Source: Rickettsia sp. (lineage in GTDB: Bacteria > Pseudomonadota > Alphaproteobacteria > Rickettsiales > Rickettsiaceae). Taken from it: a DNA stretch of 44,509 bases. The translations under genes were made by a program, and so were the position numbers. The notes beneath the pieces are model-generated. The model worked only from the letters and a program-made list of their open reading frames with translations, was not told the origin of the DNA and searched no databases. The DNA lies in the NCBI GenBank assembly GCA_023269695.1, contig JAHFPS010000002.1, positions 1-44,509 on the forward strand, in the 5' to 3' direction. Shown here piece after piece: positions 7,323 through 15,880 of the stretch. Each line of letters starts with the position of its first letter. Position 1 is the stretch's first letter.

Positions 7323-9086
7323 TTATAAATTTATTGATTGTTCTTGGCAGATTATTTTATAAATTCCACATTTTTCTAGCAATTTAGCGTGAGTATCTCG
7401 TGCAATTAACGTTCCATGGTCAATTAGCAAAATTTCATCAGCCTGTTCTATACTTGAAATACGATGGGCAATCGATAATATAGTTTTGCCTTTCATTATT
7501 TCTTGCAATTTACTCAGTAATTTTTGTTCATTCTCGCTATCTAAAGCACTCATTGCTTCATCTAAAAGTAAAATTTCTGGGTTATATAGAATTGCCCTAC
7601 TGATAGCTATTCGTTGTTTTTGTCCCCCAGATAATCTAATACCCTTCTCACCAATTTCAGTATCTAGTCCTTCTTTAAGATTTTGGACAAAATCCATTAT
7701 TCCAGCATTATTAGCTGCTTCTATTATTTCTTCCCTACTCGCATCAGGTTTAGCAAAGGCGATATTTGACCTAATCGTACCAGAAAAAATACTTGAATCT
7801 TGTGGAACATAGGCAATCATGCGTCTTATCTGATGATCTTGAGTCTTTGATATATCTTGATCAGCAATTCTAATTATCCCTTTCTTAGGAAAATAAAATT
7901 TTAACATTAACTGCATAATAGTACTTTTACCGGCACCCGATCTGCCAACTATACCAATAAACTTACCTTTATCTACCTTAAATGACAGATCATCTATAAC
8001 TAAATTGTCTAATCTTGATGGATAGGCAAAACTTACATTATTAAATTCTATACTCAAATGTTCTGAAGAAGATTTATTATCTTGATAATCATCTACTGGA
8101 ATATTTGTACGTTGATTTTTGCCACTATAATCTATAAGAGCAAAAACCCTTTCTGAGGCTGCAAGAGATGAGTGTACTTCACTTAGAAGCTCAAAAATAC
8201 TCCCACTACTTACGCCAGCAATGATAGCATAATAAATAAATGATATCATCTGACCTGACGATAAATGACCCTGCACTATATCTCTGCTACCTATCCATAT
8301 AACTATAGTGATAGAGAATAATATAATTGAAATAGCCAAAGCAAAAAATATCGACCGGATTTTTAATCGATTTGCCGCATGTTGCAAATAATCAGAAATT
8401 TGCTGATTGAAAGCTGCTATTTTATTTGTCTGCTGATTAAAAGCTTGTATTGCACAAATATTTGATACGCTCTCTTCTAAATTAGCGGTAATATTGGCTT
8501 GTGATTTGAGAACATTTTTTGATAAATTTCGTACATATTTGCCAAATCTTATTAGTGGTAGCAATAATAATGGTATAATAATAATGACAATCGCAGCGAG
8601 TTTAGGACTCTGATAGAACATTAAGATAATTCCACCAATTAACATTATTGAGTTACGAACAAAAAACGAGAGAAAATTGATAATCAGCTTGGAGATAAGC
8701 TCTATATCTATACTCAAACGAGAGATGATATCACCAATTTTGAGAACCTCAAAACAGGCAATATCGAAATTAATTATATTACTGTAAGCCTCTTGCCTAA
8801 TTTGACTAACGATTTTTTCAGCAATATTATTAATGAAATAAGAACGGAAAAAACTACCTACACTAAAAATTAATATTAAAATACTAATATATGATATTGA
8901 TTGATCAATTGATTGCAGATAATCTTCTTTTAAACCGTTATCGATTAACTGCCTAAAAGCCCCGCCTATTGCTAGCAACGAAATTGACACACATAATAAT
9001 GCCAACATAACAATTGCCAGATCTAATTTATAGAACTTTAAATAGTTGATAAATCTACAAGGGATTGTCTTATGTATTACAAACAT
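7323..9086 (-). CDS. ABC exporter, fused permease and ATPase (MsbA-like)
   Basis: This half-transporter of 587 residues acts as a homodimer in the inner membrane. Residues 1-320 hold six membrane helices of the type-1 exporter fold (IVMLALLCVSISLLAIG, FLSFFVRNSIMLIGGIILMF, IFFALAISIILFSITIVIW). The nucleotide-binding domain has Walker A GRSGAGKST, Q-loop AYVPQDSSIF, signature RLSGGQKQR, Walker B ILLLDEAMSALD and the H-loop SIAHR, all intact. The layout matches MsbA-type lipid/lipid A exporters, which are duplicated in rickettsiae, but substrate cannot be read from sequence. It begins 15 bases after tRNA-Thr on the same strand, so it may share that transcript. Confidence 0.85.
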   Translation of the reverse strand: MFVIHKTIPCRFINYLKFYKLDLAIVMLALLCVSISLLAIGGAFRQLIDNGLKEDYLQSIDQSISYISILILIFSVGSFFRSYFINNIAEKIVSQIRQEAYSNIINFDIACFEVLKIGDIISRLSIDIELISKLIINFLSFFVRNSIMLIGGIILMFYQSPKLAAIVIIIIPLLLLPLIRFGKYVRNLSKNVLKSQANITANLEESVSNICAIQAFNQQTNKIAAFNQQISDYLQHAANRLKIRSIFFALAISIILFSITIVIWIGSRDIVQGHLSSGQMISFIYYAIIAGVSSGSIFELLSEVHSSLAASERVFALIDYSGKNQRTNIPVDDYQDNKSSSEHLSIEFNNVSFAYPSRLDNLVIDDLSFKVDKGKFIGIVGRSGAGKSTIMQLMLKFYFPKKGIIRIADQDISKTQDHQIRRMIAYVPQDSSIFSGTIRSNIAFAKPDASREEIIEAANNAGIMDFVQNLKEGLDTEIGEKGIRLSGGQKQRIAISRAILYNPEILLLDEAMSALDSENEQKLLSKLQEIMKGKTILSIAHRISSIEQADEILLIDHGTLIARDTHAKLLEKCGIYKIICQEQSINL

Positions 9087-9101
9087 AATTTTGTTACTAG
9101 C

Positions 9102-9176
9102 TGGTGCCGGATGTCGGATTTGAACTGACGACCTACCGCTTACAAGGCGGTTGCTCTACCACTGAGCTAATCCGGC
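9102..9176 (-). tRNA. tRNA-Thr (anticodon TGT)
   Basis: The minus strand reads GCCGGAT for the 5' acceptor strand and ATCCGGC for its 3' partner, then discriminator A and an encoded CCA end. The D arm is GCTCAGTGGTAGAGC, the anticodon stem ACCGC/GCGGT with loop CTTGTAA, and the T arm GTTCAAATC. Length is 75 bases including CCA. The anticodon TGT reads ACA-type Thr codons. It lies between rpsP and the ABC transporter gene on the same strand. Confidence 0.97.
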
Positions 9177-9250
9177 AAATAAGAAAAAGCTCGTGTGACC
9201 TTAATGTCATTGCCTCACCCCTTTGTCATCCTTGCGTAAGGATATACAGG

Positions 9251-9345
9251 CGTCATTGCGAGGAGGCATGAGCCGACGAAGCAATCCATTTTTGGTTAGT
9301 TTTATGGATTGCTTCGTTGACCTGCGGTCTTCCTCGCAATGACGG
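9251..9345. repeat. minimal palindromic element (CATTGC arms only)
   Basis: CGTCATTGCGAGGAGGC...CGACGAAGCAATCCAT is followed after a short loop by ATGGATTGCTTCG...CTTCCTCGCAATGACGG, a near-perfect hairpin of about 95 bases without the outer TAGCTA arms. It separates rpsP from the tRNA and starts only 8 bases past the rpsP stop codon. Confidence 0.85.
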
Positions 9346-9353
9346 TATGTTAC

Positions 9354-9689
9354 TTAAGCTTTTTTCGACTCTTTCTTAGGAGGTTTTATTTTACGATTCT
9401 TAATTTTTATTTCCATTTTCTTTTTGATCGATGCTGGGAGTGCTATACCAGCTTCTTCAATAAACCTAGCAACACGCTCTGTAGGTTGAGCCCCAGTACT
9501 TAACCAATACTCTATACGATCAGATTTTAGAATTACACGATTTACATCACCTTTGACAAGCATTGGATCATAAGTACCTACCTTCTCTAAAAAGTCACCA
9601 TCCCTAGGAGCTGTTGCATTTGCTACAACTACTCTATAATGAGGGCGTTTCTTTGCTCCACCTCTTGCCAAACGAATTTTTGTTGCCAT
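9354..9689 (-). CDS. rpsP: 30S ribosomal protein S16
   Basis: S16 binds 16S rRNA and helps small-subunit assembly. At 111 residues it has the usual alphaproteobacterial length. The N-terminus [20 protein letters not shown] is diagnostic, followed by [13 protein letters not shown], the helix [17 protein letters not shown] and a basic Lys-rich tail ([13 protein letters not shown]) that is poorly conserved in the family. It lies 16 bases downstream of rpmG and is probably co-transcribed from the promoter at 9917-9945. In many bacteria rpsP is followed by rimM; here rimM is 15 kb away. Confidence 0.97.
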   Translation of the reverse strand: MATKIRLARGGAKKRPHYRVVVANATAPRDGDFLEKVGTYDPMLVKGDVNRVILKSDRIEYWLSTGAQPTERVARFIEEAGIALPASIKKKMEIKIKNRKIKPPKKESKKA

Positions 9690-9705
9690 ATACCCTACTA
9701 TTTCA

Positions 9706-9876
9706 CTACTTAATCTTTTCTTCTTTAAAAGGAACGTGCTTCCTAACTACCGGATCATATTTTCTAAATGATAACTTCTCAGTTTGGGTTTTAGGGTTGC
9801 GTTTTTTTACCAAAAAATACCCTGTACCAGCTGTACTAACGAGTCTCACCAAAACATTTTTATTTTTTTTAGCCAC
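9706..9876 (-). CDS. rpmG: 50S ribosomal protein L33
   Basis: L33 is a small protein near the ribosomal E site. The product has 56 residues, the normal length, starting [20 protein letters not shown] and containing [15 protein letters not shown] and [13 protein letters not shown]. The start is GTG at 9876, with AAGG about 10 bases before it. The Cys residues of the zinc-binding type are absent, so this is the C-minus form. It is the first gene of a short operon with rpsP and has its own well-formed promoter. Confidence 0.95.
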   Translation of the reverse strand: MAKKNKNVLVRLVSTAGTGYFLVKKRNPKTQTEKLSFRKYDPVVRKHVPFKEEKIK

Positions 9877-9916
9877 GACTATCAAACCTTTTTGTATTAT
9901 TTACAAATTGTCGACC

Positions 9917-9945
9917 ATAATAAAAGTAAGTCCATAAATAGTCAA
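9917..9945 (-). promoter_or_regulatory. sigma-70 promoter of rpmG-rpsP
   Basis: On the minus strand, TTGACT (9945-9940), a 17-base spacer and TATTAT (9922-9917) predict a start near 9910, about 34 bases before the GTG of rpmG. This is one of the best consensus matches in the window. Confidence 0.65.
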
Positions 9946-9990
9946 GAGTAAAATAGTCTTCTTGGTTATATTGTTTTGTTGTCCTGAGTT

Positions 9991-10100
9991 TATAGCTAAC
10001 CGGATTAGTATTTACCCATAGTAAATTTGACGTCATTGAGAGAAGACCGTAGGTCGACAAAGCAATTGTAAGATGTCATTCCCGCGTAGGCGGGAATCTA
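9991..10100. repeat. left half of a palindromic element with truncated CCCGCG module
   Basis: TATAGCTAACCGGATTAG is followed by GACGTCATTGAGAGAAGACC, CGACAAAGCAATTGTAAG and GTCATTCCCGCGTAGG. The element is then cut off by the start of the next repeat at 10101. The right half is missing. Confidence 0.7.
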
Positions 10101-10288
10101 ATACCAATTAGTGTTAATAAATAGAGTTATATAGCTAACCCATCAATGTTTTAGATAGGCTCTATGTCATTGCGAGGAGCTACTTTAGTGGCGACAAAGC
10201 AATCCAAAAAGTTACCAAAAATGGATTGCTTCGTCGGCTTACGCCTCCTCGCAATGACGCCTACTTAATACTAACCGAATTAGCTAAA
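10101..10288. repeat. palindromic element, near-identical to the copy at 37299
   Basis: It starts ATACCAATTAGTGTTAATAA, then TATAGCTAACCC and the inner CATTGCGAGGAGC / GCTCCTCGCAATG-type pair, ending CTAACCGAATTAGCTA. About 160 bases from 10101 are almost identical to 37299-37458, including the leader before the outer arm. With the element before it, it fills the 446-base gap between rpmG and rickA apart from the rpmG promoter. Confidence 0.85.
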
Positions 10289-10322
10289 ATGACGCCAAGA
10301 TCGTATTAATGGTTATAAGCCC

Positions 10323-12794
10323 TTATTTAACCTGACCTACAGGCCGGGTTTTAGGGGGAAGAGGTGGTACAGGTGGTGGTTTAGTTTGTCCTGCAACATT
10401 ATCATTTTTGGGGATAGTTTCTCCAATAGCTTGTGCTTTTGCTACTAAACTTGTAGGTAGTTCTCCCTTTGGTGCGTCAACAGCAGGCTTAGAATGGGTG
10501 CTTTTCTTTTGTTTGTCATCATTATTATCACCCCAGTCATCAAGATCTGGATCTGGCTTAATAGAATCAACCTGTACTGTGGGAGATGGTATCATCTTAG
10601 ATATCTTGGCAAAAGCTCCTTCTAATTTTTTCGTTTTTTCTTCCGTTTTTTTAGTTTGATCTTGAGCGTATTGGTTCCCAGTTTTTTTCAAATTTCCTGG
10701 TTTAAAGTCTTTTATAGCACTCAGCATATTACCTCGATCTGGAGTTTGATTTGTCGGCTGCTGTTGTGGTTGTGCTGGCGGTGCTGCTGGCGGCGGCGGA
10801 ATGTTTGCCTGAGGTAAAATAGTCTCTTGCTCCTGTATATTTTGTTCTTTCTCCATTTGTTCTATTTTGGTGAAAACAGCATATTGTCTTTTTTGGAGAT
10901 CAGGATTATTAGTTTTAGTACTAAGAAAATCAATAAGACTATCAGCATCAGTAACATCCGGAGCGTTAGTATACTTAATAAAGTTCTCTAGGGTCTTTTG
11001 ATTAAGCCCTTCAATAAATTCCCTCGTGTCTTCAACAGGATCACCCATGCTTAGCCTTCTTTGAAACGAATTTTGGCTTATAGGGTTATAGCTAGCAGCA
11101 AGAGCATCAAGATCATTAACAATAGTACCCTCTGTTTTCTTTAGCTTACTTTGGCTAACTGCTTTTAGTTCTTCTCGAAAATCTCGTGGTTGTTCTTCTT
11201 GAATTCCACCTTGATTTCCCTTTGTTCCTGTCACTTGTTGCTGATTATCCTGGGGAAGAGGCGGCGGCGGTGGTATTACTTGCCCCTCTACTTGATGAAC
11301 ACCATGCTGTAAACCCGGTACCACAGGTGGTGGTGGAGGCGGAGCTGGAGGTATTACTGGTGCAACATCTGGTTGTTGAATAGCATGACTACCCGGTGGA
11401 AGAGGTGGAGCTATTGGCACAGTAGTTTTTGTTGGTTGCTGAACCTCTTGGTTCGGTAACGATGTAGTACGTATTGGTGGAAGTGGAGCTTGACGTGTTG
11501 GTTGTAATGACATAGATGCTCGTCTAGCACTTTCCGCTGGTTGTTGGGCATTTATATCAGACAACGACATAGTGCGTGTACGTGGTATATCTGGAGCATG
11601 ACGTTTTGGTTGCAGTGGTATAGAACCTGTTGTTATTTGCTGGGTACCTTGTAGCCCCCCCTGAGGAAGCGGTGGTGCCTGAGGTATTGGCATTGTAACC
11701 TCTTGTTGCTGCTGAACAGCTAGATTTGGCAACGACGCATTAAGTGGAGGAGGTGGAGGTGCTGAACGTAGTGGTGTCGTCTGCAGATTAGGCGTTGATG
11801 AGTAGAGGGCTTGAGACTGATCCTGCCCTTGATTCCTAGTAAGTAATGACTCTGAAGCAGTAACTGCTTTGGCAAAAGTGGATTCAAGTTTACTACTTAA
11901 ATCTTTTAGTTGTGCTGATTGAACCTCTGAAAGTTTTCTTTTCCCCAGACTCTCTAATTCTTTCTGTAAATTATCTTTTCTAGCTGCAACTGAACTCTCT
12001 ATGATCCTGCCAGTGGTTTTTAAAGCATTATCCACATGTCGTAACGTTACATTGTTTTTGACTACGGTGTCTTTTAAAATTTCTTCCGGAGTACTTACGA
12101 AAACATGCTTGATTTTCGCTACAACTTGTTTAAGACTTTCTAGCCAAGTTGATGGTAATTCTTGTCGCAAGTCTGCTAATTCTTGTTTTATAGCAAGCAG
12201 TCCTTGAACTTTGGTATTAGCATCTACCAGTTTGGTCATATCTTGTTGTATTTGTGTTAGCTGTGTTCTTTCGCGTACCAATGCTGCAGCTTCCTTAGCA
12301 TTATAAACTTTTGGTACAATTTCCCTAAAACTTTCTTGAGATACATTTAAACTGTCCAAGCGTGCTTGTAACTCTCCTGCTTTTTTTATTTGGTCTTCCG
12401 ATAATGATTTATGCAGAACATTTTCTAATCCTGCTTGTAATTCTTTATCGATGACTACCTGTAAAGATGAAGATTTCCCCCCTATTCTTTTTAATGTATC
12501 GTCAACATATGTGAGTATCTCTTTGTTGATTTCTCTTCTCTCTGCAGCAATTTGCTCATCATTTTTTATAAAAAGATATTTTACTTGTGGAATAATTTGT
12601 ACAAGTCTTTTAAACCAAGGTAAAGATGGTGCTTCTTTCTTTAGCTGATCCACTTGCTGTTTTAGCTCTATACTATTCTCCAGTTGTTTATTAGTCTCTA
12701 GGAGTTCACCTATAGCATTCTGCATCTTTGTTAATGCAACTGTTTCACTTGATAATACAGTGTCTATGTTTTTGTGATCTTGATCTTTCGACAT
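10323..12794 (-). CDS. rickA: RickA, Arp2/3-activating actin polymerisation protein (long form)
   Basis: RickA is the rickettsial surface protein that activates host Arp2/3 and nucleates actin. The N-terminal half carries two related modules. The first (about residues 45-145) has SLPWFKRLVQIIPQVKYLFI, very like the N-terminus I recall for R. conorii RickA; the second (about 205-310) has STWLESLKQVVAKIKHVFVS. A Pro-rich region (about 340-530) has several runs of PPPPP. Near 682-703 is a WH2 motif (RGNMLSAIKDF...LKKT), then a helix resembling the Central segment (KLEGAFAKISKMI, about 720-733) and an acidic Trp motif (DPDLDDWGDNNDD, about 747-759). This is the WCA order of WASP proteins. At 823 residues it is much longer than the roughly 517 of R. 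conorii. No signal peptide is seen. AGAGGT precedes the ATG, and it is transcribed divergently from rplY. Confidence 0.92.
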   Translation of the reverse strand: MSKDQDHKNIDTVLSSETVALTKMQNAIGELLETNKQLENSIELKQQVDQLKKEAPSLPWFKRLVQIIPQVKYLFIKNDEQIAAERREINKEILTYVDDTLKRIGGKSSSLQVVIDKELQAGLENVLHKSLSEDQIKKAGELQARLDSLNVSQESFREIVPKVYNAKEAAALVRERTQLTQIQQDMTKLVDANTKVQGLLAIKQELADLRQELPSTWLESLKQVVAKIKHVFVSTPEEILKDTVVKNNVTLRHVDNALKTTGRIIESSVAARKDNLQKELESLGKRKLSEVQSAQLKDLSSKLESTFAKAVTASESLLTRNQGQDQSQALYSSTPNLQTTPLRSAPPPPPLNASLPNLAVQQQQEVTMPIPQAPPLPQGGLQGTQQITTGSIPLQPKRHAPDIPRTRTMSLSDINAQQPAESARRASMSLQPTRQAPLPPIRTTSLPNQEVQQPTKTTVPIAPPLPPGSHAIQQPDVAPVIPPAPPPPPPVVPGLQHGVHQVEGQVIPPPPPLPQDNQQQVTGTKGNQGGIQEEQPRDFREELKAVSQSKLKKTEGTIVNDLDALAASYNPISQNSFQRRLSMGDPVEDTREFIEGLNQKTLENFIKYTNAPDVTDADSLIDFLSTKTNNPDLQKRQYAVFTKIEQMEKEQNIQEQETILPQANIPPPPAAPPAQPQQQPTNQTPDRGNMLSAIKDFKPGNLKKTGNQYAQDQTKKTEEKTKKLEGAFAKISKMIPSPTVQVDSIKPDPDLDDWGDNNDDKQKKSTHSKPAVDAPKGELPTSLVAKAQAIGETIPKNDNVAGQTKPPPVPPLPPKTRPVGQVK

Positions 12795-12829
12795 ACGATA
12801 ACCTCTTAATAACTTTAGTATGAACGTCT

Positions 12830-12859
12830 ATAGTAAACAATAGTCAAACATCTTGTCAA
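12830..12859 (-). promoter_or_regulatory. candidate sigma-70 promoter of rickA
   Basis: On the minus strand, TTGACA (12859-12854), an 18-base spacer and TACTAT (12835-12830) place the start near 12823, about 30 bases before the ATG at 12794. The -35 box is a perfect consensus. Confidence 0.55.
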
Positions 12860-12867
12860 ATTAATAC

Positions 12868-12896
12868 TTGAATTTTTTAGCATTTAGTACTAATAT
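12868..12896 (+). promoter_or_regulatory. candidate sigma-70 promoter of rplY
   Basis: TTGAAT (12868-12873), a 17-base spacer and TAATAT (12891-12896) lie 35 bases before the ATG at 12932. The box is 9 bases from the divergent rickA -35 box, so the two promoters sit back to back. Confidence 0.4.
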
Positions 12897-12931
12897 CACC
12901 CCATATTATTAAAAGCTCTTGGGAGAAAAAG

Positions 12932-13543
12932 ATGAGTGAACTATTAGAACTTGCAGCGGAAATGCGGGAGAAATTCGGGACAGGAGCCGCAAGAGACCTA
13001 CGTAGAAGAGGTATGGTTCCTGCTGTGGTTTATGGAGCAAATAAAGAGCCACTTTCCGTTTCTATTGAAGAAAAAGAAATAACTAAGCATTATAGAAAAC
13101 CTGGTTTTATATCGACGATTGTTCAAATTCAACTTGGTAACACAATACATAAAGTGTTACCAAAAGCTGTAGAATTGCATCCTATTACTGACATAGTTAG
13201 GCATGTTGACTTTGTCCATTTAGAGGAAAAAACCCAAAGAATGGAAGTACCAGTAGTCTATGAAGGTAAAGAAAGAGCTTTAGGAGTTAAAAGGGGGGGG
13301 TTCTTTAATATCATAAAAAGAACTATAACTCTTTTATGTGATGTCAATAATATACCTAAAAATATTAATATTGATGTTACTAATATGCATATAGGTCAGT
13401 CTTTAAAAGCTAAAGGCATTAAACTACCGGAAGGAACTCAGCTAGCTAGTAAAAGCGATTTTATTATTGCTACTATCATTGGTCGTAAGGGTAGTAAGGC
13501 AGAAAACGAAGAAGCTGCAGCTGAAGAAGTGAAAGCAAAATAA
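12932..13543 (+). CDS. rplY: 50S ribosomal protein L25 (general stress protein Ctc form)
   Basis: L25 binds 5S rRNA in the large subunit. At 203 residues it is the long TL5/CTC form. An N-terminal L25 domain ([15 protein letters not shown], then [10 protein letters not shown] and [15 protein letters not shown]) is followed by a C-terminal beta domain ([33 protein letters not shown]) and an acidic Glu/Ala tail. GGGAGA is 8 bases before the ATG. A run of eight G (13293-13300) encodes part of KRGGFF. In rickettsiae rplY, pth and ychF are neighbours, and the same order is kept here, with a palindromic element after rplY. Confidence 0.96.
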   Translation: MSELLELAAEMREKFGTGAARDLRRRGMVPAVVYGANKEPLSVSIEEKEITKHYRKPGFISTIVQIQLGNTIHKVLPKAVELHPITDIVRHVDFVHLEEKTQRMEVPVVYEGKERALGVKRGGFFNIIKRTITLLCDVNNIPKNINIDVTNMHIGQSLKAKGIKLPEGTQLASKSDFIIATIIGRKGSKAENEEAAAEEVKAK

Positions 13544-13544
13544 T

Positions 13545-13699
13545 TATAGCTAACCCGGCTAACATTCGTCATTGCGAGGAGGCGTGAGCCTACGAAGCAA
13601 TCCATTTCTGATCACTTTTTTGGATTGCTTCGTCGCTGTTTAGCAGCTCCTCGCAATGACGTTGGCACCCTTGCTGACAAAACATTTGTGGGGAATGAC
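13545..13699. repeat. palindromic element ending in the GCTGACAAAAxATTTGTGG variant
   Basis: TATAGCTAACCCGGCTAAC is followed by CGTCATTGCGAGGAGGCGTG...GAAGCAATCCA and TTGGATTGCTTCGTCG...CTCCTCGCAATGACG. It ends GCTGACAAAACATTTGTGGG instead of the inverted TAGCTA arm. The same end occurs at about 31139 and 37469. Confidence 0.85.
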
Positions 13700-13764
13700 A
13701 AAAGGTCGTGAGAATGACATTATCAAAGACGTGTGAATATCCCTCAAACATTGGTGGAGCTAGT

Positions 13765-14337
13765 TTGTCAAATCCTTCAAGTATAGTTATTATCGGTTTA
13801 GGGAATACCGGCAAGGAGTACCAAAATACTCGCCATAATGTTGGTTTTATAGCTGTCGATTATTTATCAGAATACTATAAAATTTCTTGGAATACAAAAT
13901 CCAAATTTCATGCAGAACTAGCTCAAGGAGTAATAGACGGACATAAGTTACTATTAGCAAAGCCTCTGACTTATATGAATCTGTCCGGTAAAGCAGTACA
14001 AGCAATATGTTCTTACTATAATATCAAACCACCAAATATTGTCGTTTTACATGATGATATAGATTTACCAATTGGTCGAATAAAATATAAATTAGCTGGT
14101 GGTAGTGGTGGACATAATGGTCTAAAATCATTAGATCAGTGTGTAGGAAATGATTATCACCGTATCAGAATTGGGGTAGGAAGACCAGTTGCTAAGGATG
14201 ATGTATCGGATTACGTCTTAGCTACCTTTTCTAAAGAAGAATATAAAATTATTATCAGTTCCATTGAATTAATAACCAATAATTTCCATTTATTGCTTTC
14301 AGACAAAGTGGAAGAATTTAAAAAGAATATAGTTTAA
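13765..14337 (+). CDS. pth: peptidyl-tRNA hydrolase
   Basis: The enzyme frees tRNA from peptides dropped by the ribosome. The catalytic region is intact: IIGLGNTGKEYQNTRHNVGF with the key Asn and His, LLAKPLTYMNLSGKAV, LHDDIDLPIGRIK, GGSGGHNGLKSLDQCVG and RIRIGVGRP. I favour the TTG at 13765, with GGAG 5 bases before it, which gives 190 residues, the usual length. The frame stays open upstream to GTG 13708 and ATG 13714, but those would add about 18 residues unlike the family and taken from the edge of the repeat. The GNAT gene follows after 3 bases, so they form one operon. Confidence 0.93.
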   Translation: MSNPSSIVIIGLGNTGKEYQNTRHNVGFIAVDYLSEYYKISWNTKSKFHAELAQGVIDGHKLLLAKPLTYMNLSGKAVQAICSYYNIKPPNIVVLHDDIDLPIGRIKYKLAGGSGGHNGLKSLDQCVGNDYHRIRIGVGRPVAKDDVSDYVLATFSKEEYKIIISSIELITNNFHLLLSDKVEEFKKNIV

Positions 14338-14340
14338 ATT

Positions 14341-14775
14341 ATGGAGAAACAATTACATCTAGAAATAGTCTATGCAGATAACAGCATAGATGCCCAATAT
14401 ATGAAGATAATGGAGGATGGCTTAAATAAGCATGCTGAAATCAAGAAAGGGCTTGATGCTATAAAATCATTTTCCTTCGCATGTTTTGATAATAATAAAA
14501 ACTTTGTTGCTGGGGTAGATGGCAAGAGTTTTTATGGTTGTTTGTATATTGACATGTTATGGGTTTCTGAGAATTTCCGTGGTCAGAATTATGGCACTTT
14601 ACTGATGGCAAAGGTGGAAAATATAGCACGAGAGCGTAATTGTAAATTTATGACTGTATGTACCACCGATTGGCAAGCTAGACCATTTTATGAAAAATTA
14701 GGTTTTAAATTAGAGTTTGTAAGAAGTGGCTATGATAAAGATTCGGAAATATATTATTTAAGGAAAGATTTATGA
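14341..14775 (+). CDS. GNAT-family N-acetyltransferase
   Basis: This 144-residue protein is an acetyl-CoA-dependent acetyltransferase of the GNAT fold. The acetyl-CoA pyrophosphate loop is [15 protein letters not shown] (motif RGxxYG, about residues 80-94), preceded by the strand LYIDMLWVS and followed by [18 protein letters not shown], the usual C-terminal strand and Tyr of the family. The target is unknown. The gene starts 3 bases after the pth stop codon and its last four bases overlap the start of ychF, so pth, this gene and ychF are translated from one message. Confidence 0.9.
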   Translation: MEKQLHLEIVYADNSIDAQYMKIMEDGLNKHAEIKKGLDAIKSFSFACFDNNKNFVAGVDGKSFYGCLYIDMLWVSENFRGQNYGTLLMAKVENIARERNCKFMTVCTTDWQARPFYEKLGFKLEFVRSGYDKDSEIYYLRKDL

Positions 14776-15866
14776 CATTAAAATGTGGTATTGTTGGCTT
14801 GCCAAATGTAGGGAAATCAACTTTATTTAATGCTTTAACTTCCAGTGTTGCAGCAGAAGCAGCTAATTATCCTTTCTGTACTATAGAGCCAAATTCTGCT
14901 ATAGTCTCAGTACCGGATGTTAGGTTAAATGAGTTGGCAGCTATTGCTAATTCTATTAAAATTATTCCTACTTATATAGAAGTTGTTGATATTGCCGGCT
15001 TGGTACAAGGTGCTAGTAAAGGTGAGGGGCTTGGTAATAAGTTTTTATCTCATATACGAGAGGTCGATGCTATTTTGCACGTACTACGTTGTTTTGAGGA
15101 TATAGATATTACTCATGTGCATAATAAAATTGATCCAATATATGATGCTGAAATAATAGAAACAGAATTAATTTTAGCAGATCTTGAATCGGTAGAAAAA
15201 CGCTTAACAAATGCTGAGAAACGTTTGAAAACAGGCGATAAAGCTTTAAAAGACCAAGTAGAATTATTAAAAGAAATTCAAGCGACTCTCGCGATAGGTA
15301 AACCAGTACGTAGTATGAAAACTTATAATAAAGAGGCGTTAGATCAATTGCAATTATTGACGTCTAAGCCAGTTTTATATGCTTGCAATGTTTTGGAAAA
15401 TGAGGCAATTACTGGTAATAAACTTACTGAACTTGTAGCAAAAAAAGCTGAAGCAGAAGGTGCAAAATACGTTCTCATCTCATCAAAAATTGAAGCGGAT
15501 ATTGCAGTTTTGGAAAGTAAAGAAGAAAAAATTGAGTTCTTAAATAGTATAGGTCTTGTGGAAACAGGTCTGAGTAAAATTATAAAAGAAATGTATAATT
15601 TATTGGATCTAAAAAGCTTTTTTACTGTTGGTCCAAAAGAAACACATGCCTGGACTTTTAGTAATGGTACGCTGGCTCCCAAAGCCGCTGGTATTATTCA
15701 TACTGATTTTGAGAAAGGTTTTATCCGGGCTGAAGTTATTAGCTATCAGGATTATATAAAGTTTAATGGTGAAGTAAAAGCCAAAGAAATGGGTAAAATG
15801 CGTTTAGAAGGCAAGGAATATAAAATGCAAGATGGTGATGTAATACATTTTAGGTTTAATGTTTAA
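14772..15866 (+). CDS. ychF: redox-regulated ATPase / translation-associated P-loop protein YchF
   Basis: YchF (EngD, Ola1) is a universal P-loop protein that binds ribosomes and prefers ATP to GTP. It has 364 residues, the normal length. G1 is GLPNVGKST and switch II is [20 protein letters not shown]. The expected helical coiled-coil insertion ([20 protein letters not shown]) and a C-terminal TGS domain ([27 protein letters not shown]) are present. Its ATG overlaps the GNAT stop codon by 4 bases (ATGA arrangement), and the GST-like gene follows 14 bases later. Confidence 0.97.
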   Translation: MTLKCGIVGLPNVGKSTLFNALTSSVAAEAANYPFCTIEPNSAIVSVPDVRLNELAAIANSIKIIPTYIEVVDIAGLVQGASKGEGLGNKFLSHIREVDAILHVLRCFEDIDITHVHNKIDPIYDAEIIETELILADLESVEKRLTNAEKRLKTGDKALKDQVELLKEIQATLAIGKPVRSMKTYNKEALDQLQLLTSKPVLYACNVLENEAITGNKLTELVAKKAEAEGAKYVLISSKIEADIAVLESKEEKIEFLNSIGLVETGLSKIIKEMYNLLDLKSFFTVGPKETHAWTFSNGTLAPKAAGIIHTDFEKGFIRAEVISYQDYIKFNGEVKAKEMGKMRLEGKEYKMQDGDVIHFRFNV

Positions 15867-15880
15867 AGAAGGATAATTAA

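Noticed and set aside
9102-9176. tRNA-Thr as the attachment site of an integrated island
   Set aside because: No integrase gene, no direct repeat of the tRNA 3' end and only housekeeping genes on both sides.
9869-10060. 63-codon minus-strand ORF upstream of rpmG
   Set aside because: It overlaps the rpmG start, the rpmG promoter and a repeat, and has no family-like features.
10408-12648. Plus-strand ORFs opposite rickA (10408-10659, 11186-11383, 12001-12207, 12451-12648)
   Set aside because: They lie wholly antisense to a gene with clear RickA homology; the open frames come from its Pro- and Gln-rich codons.
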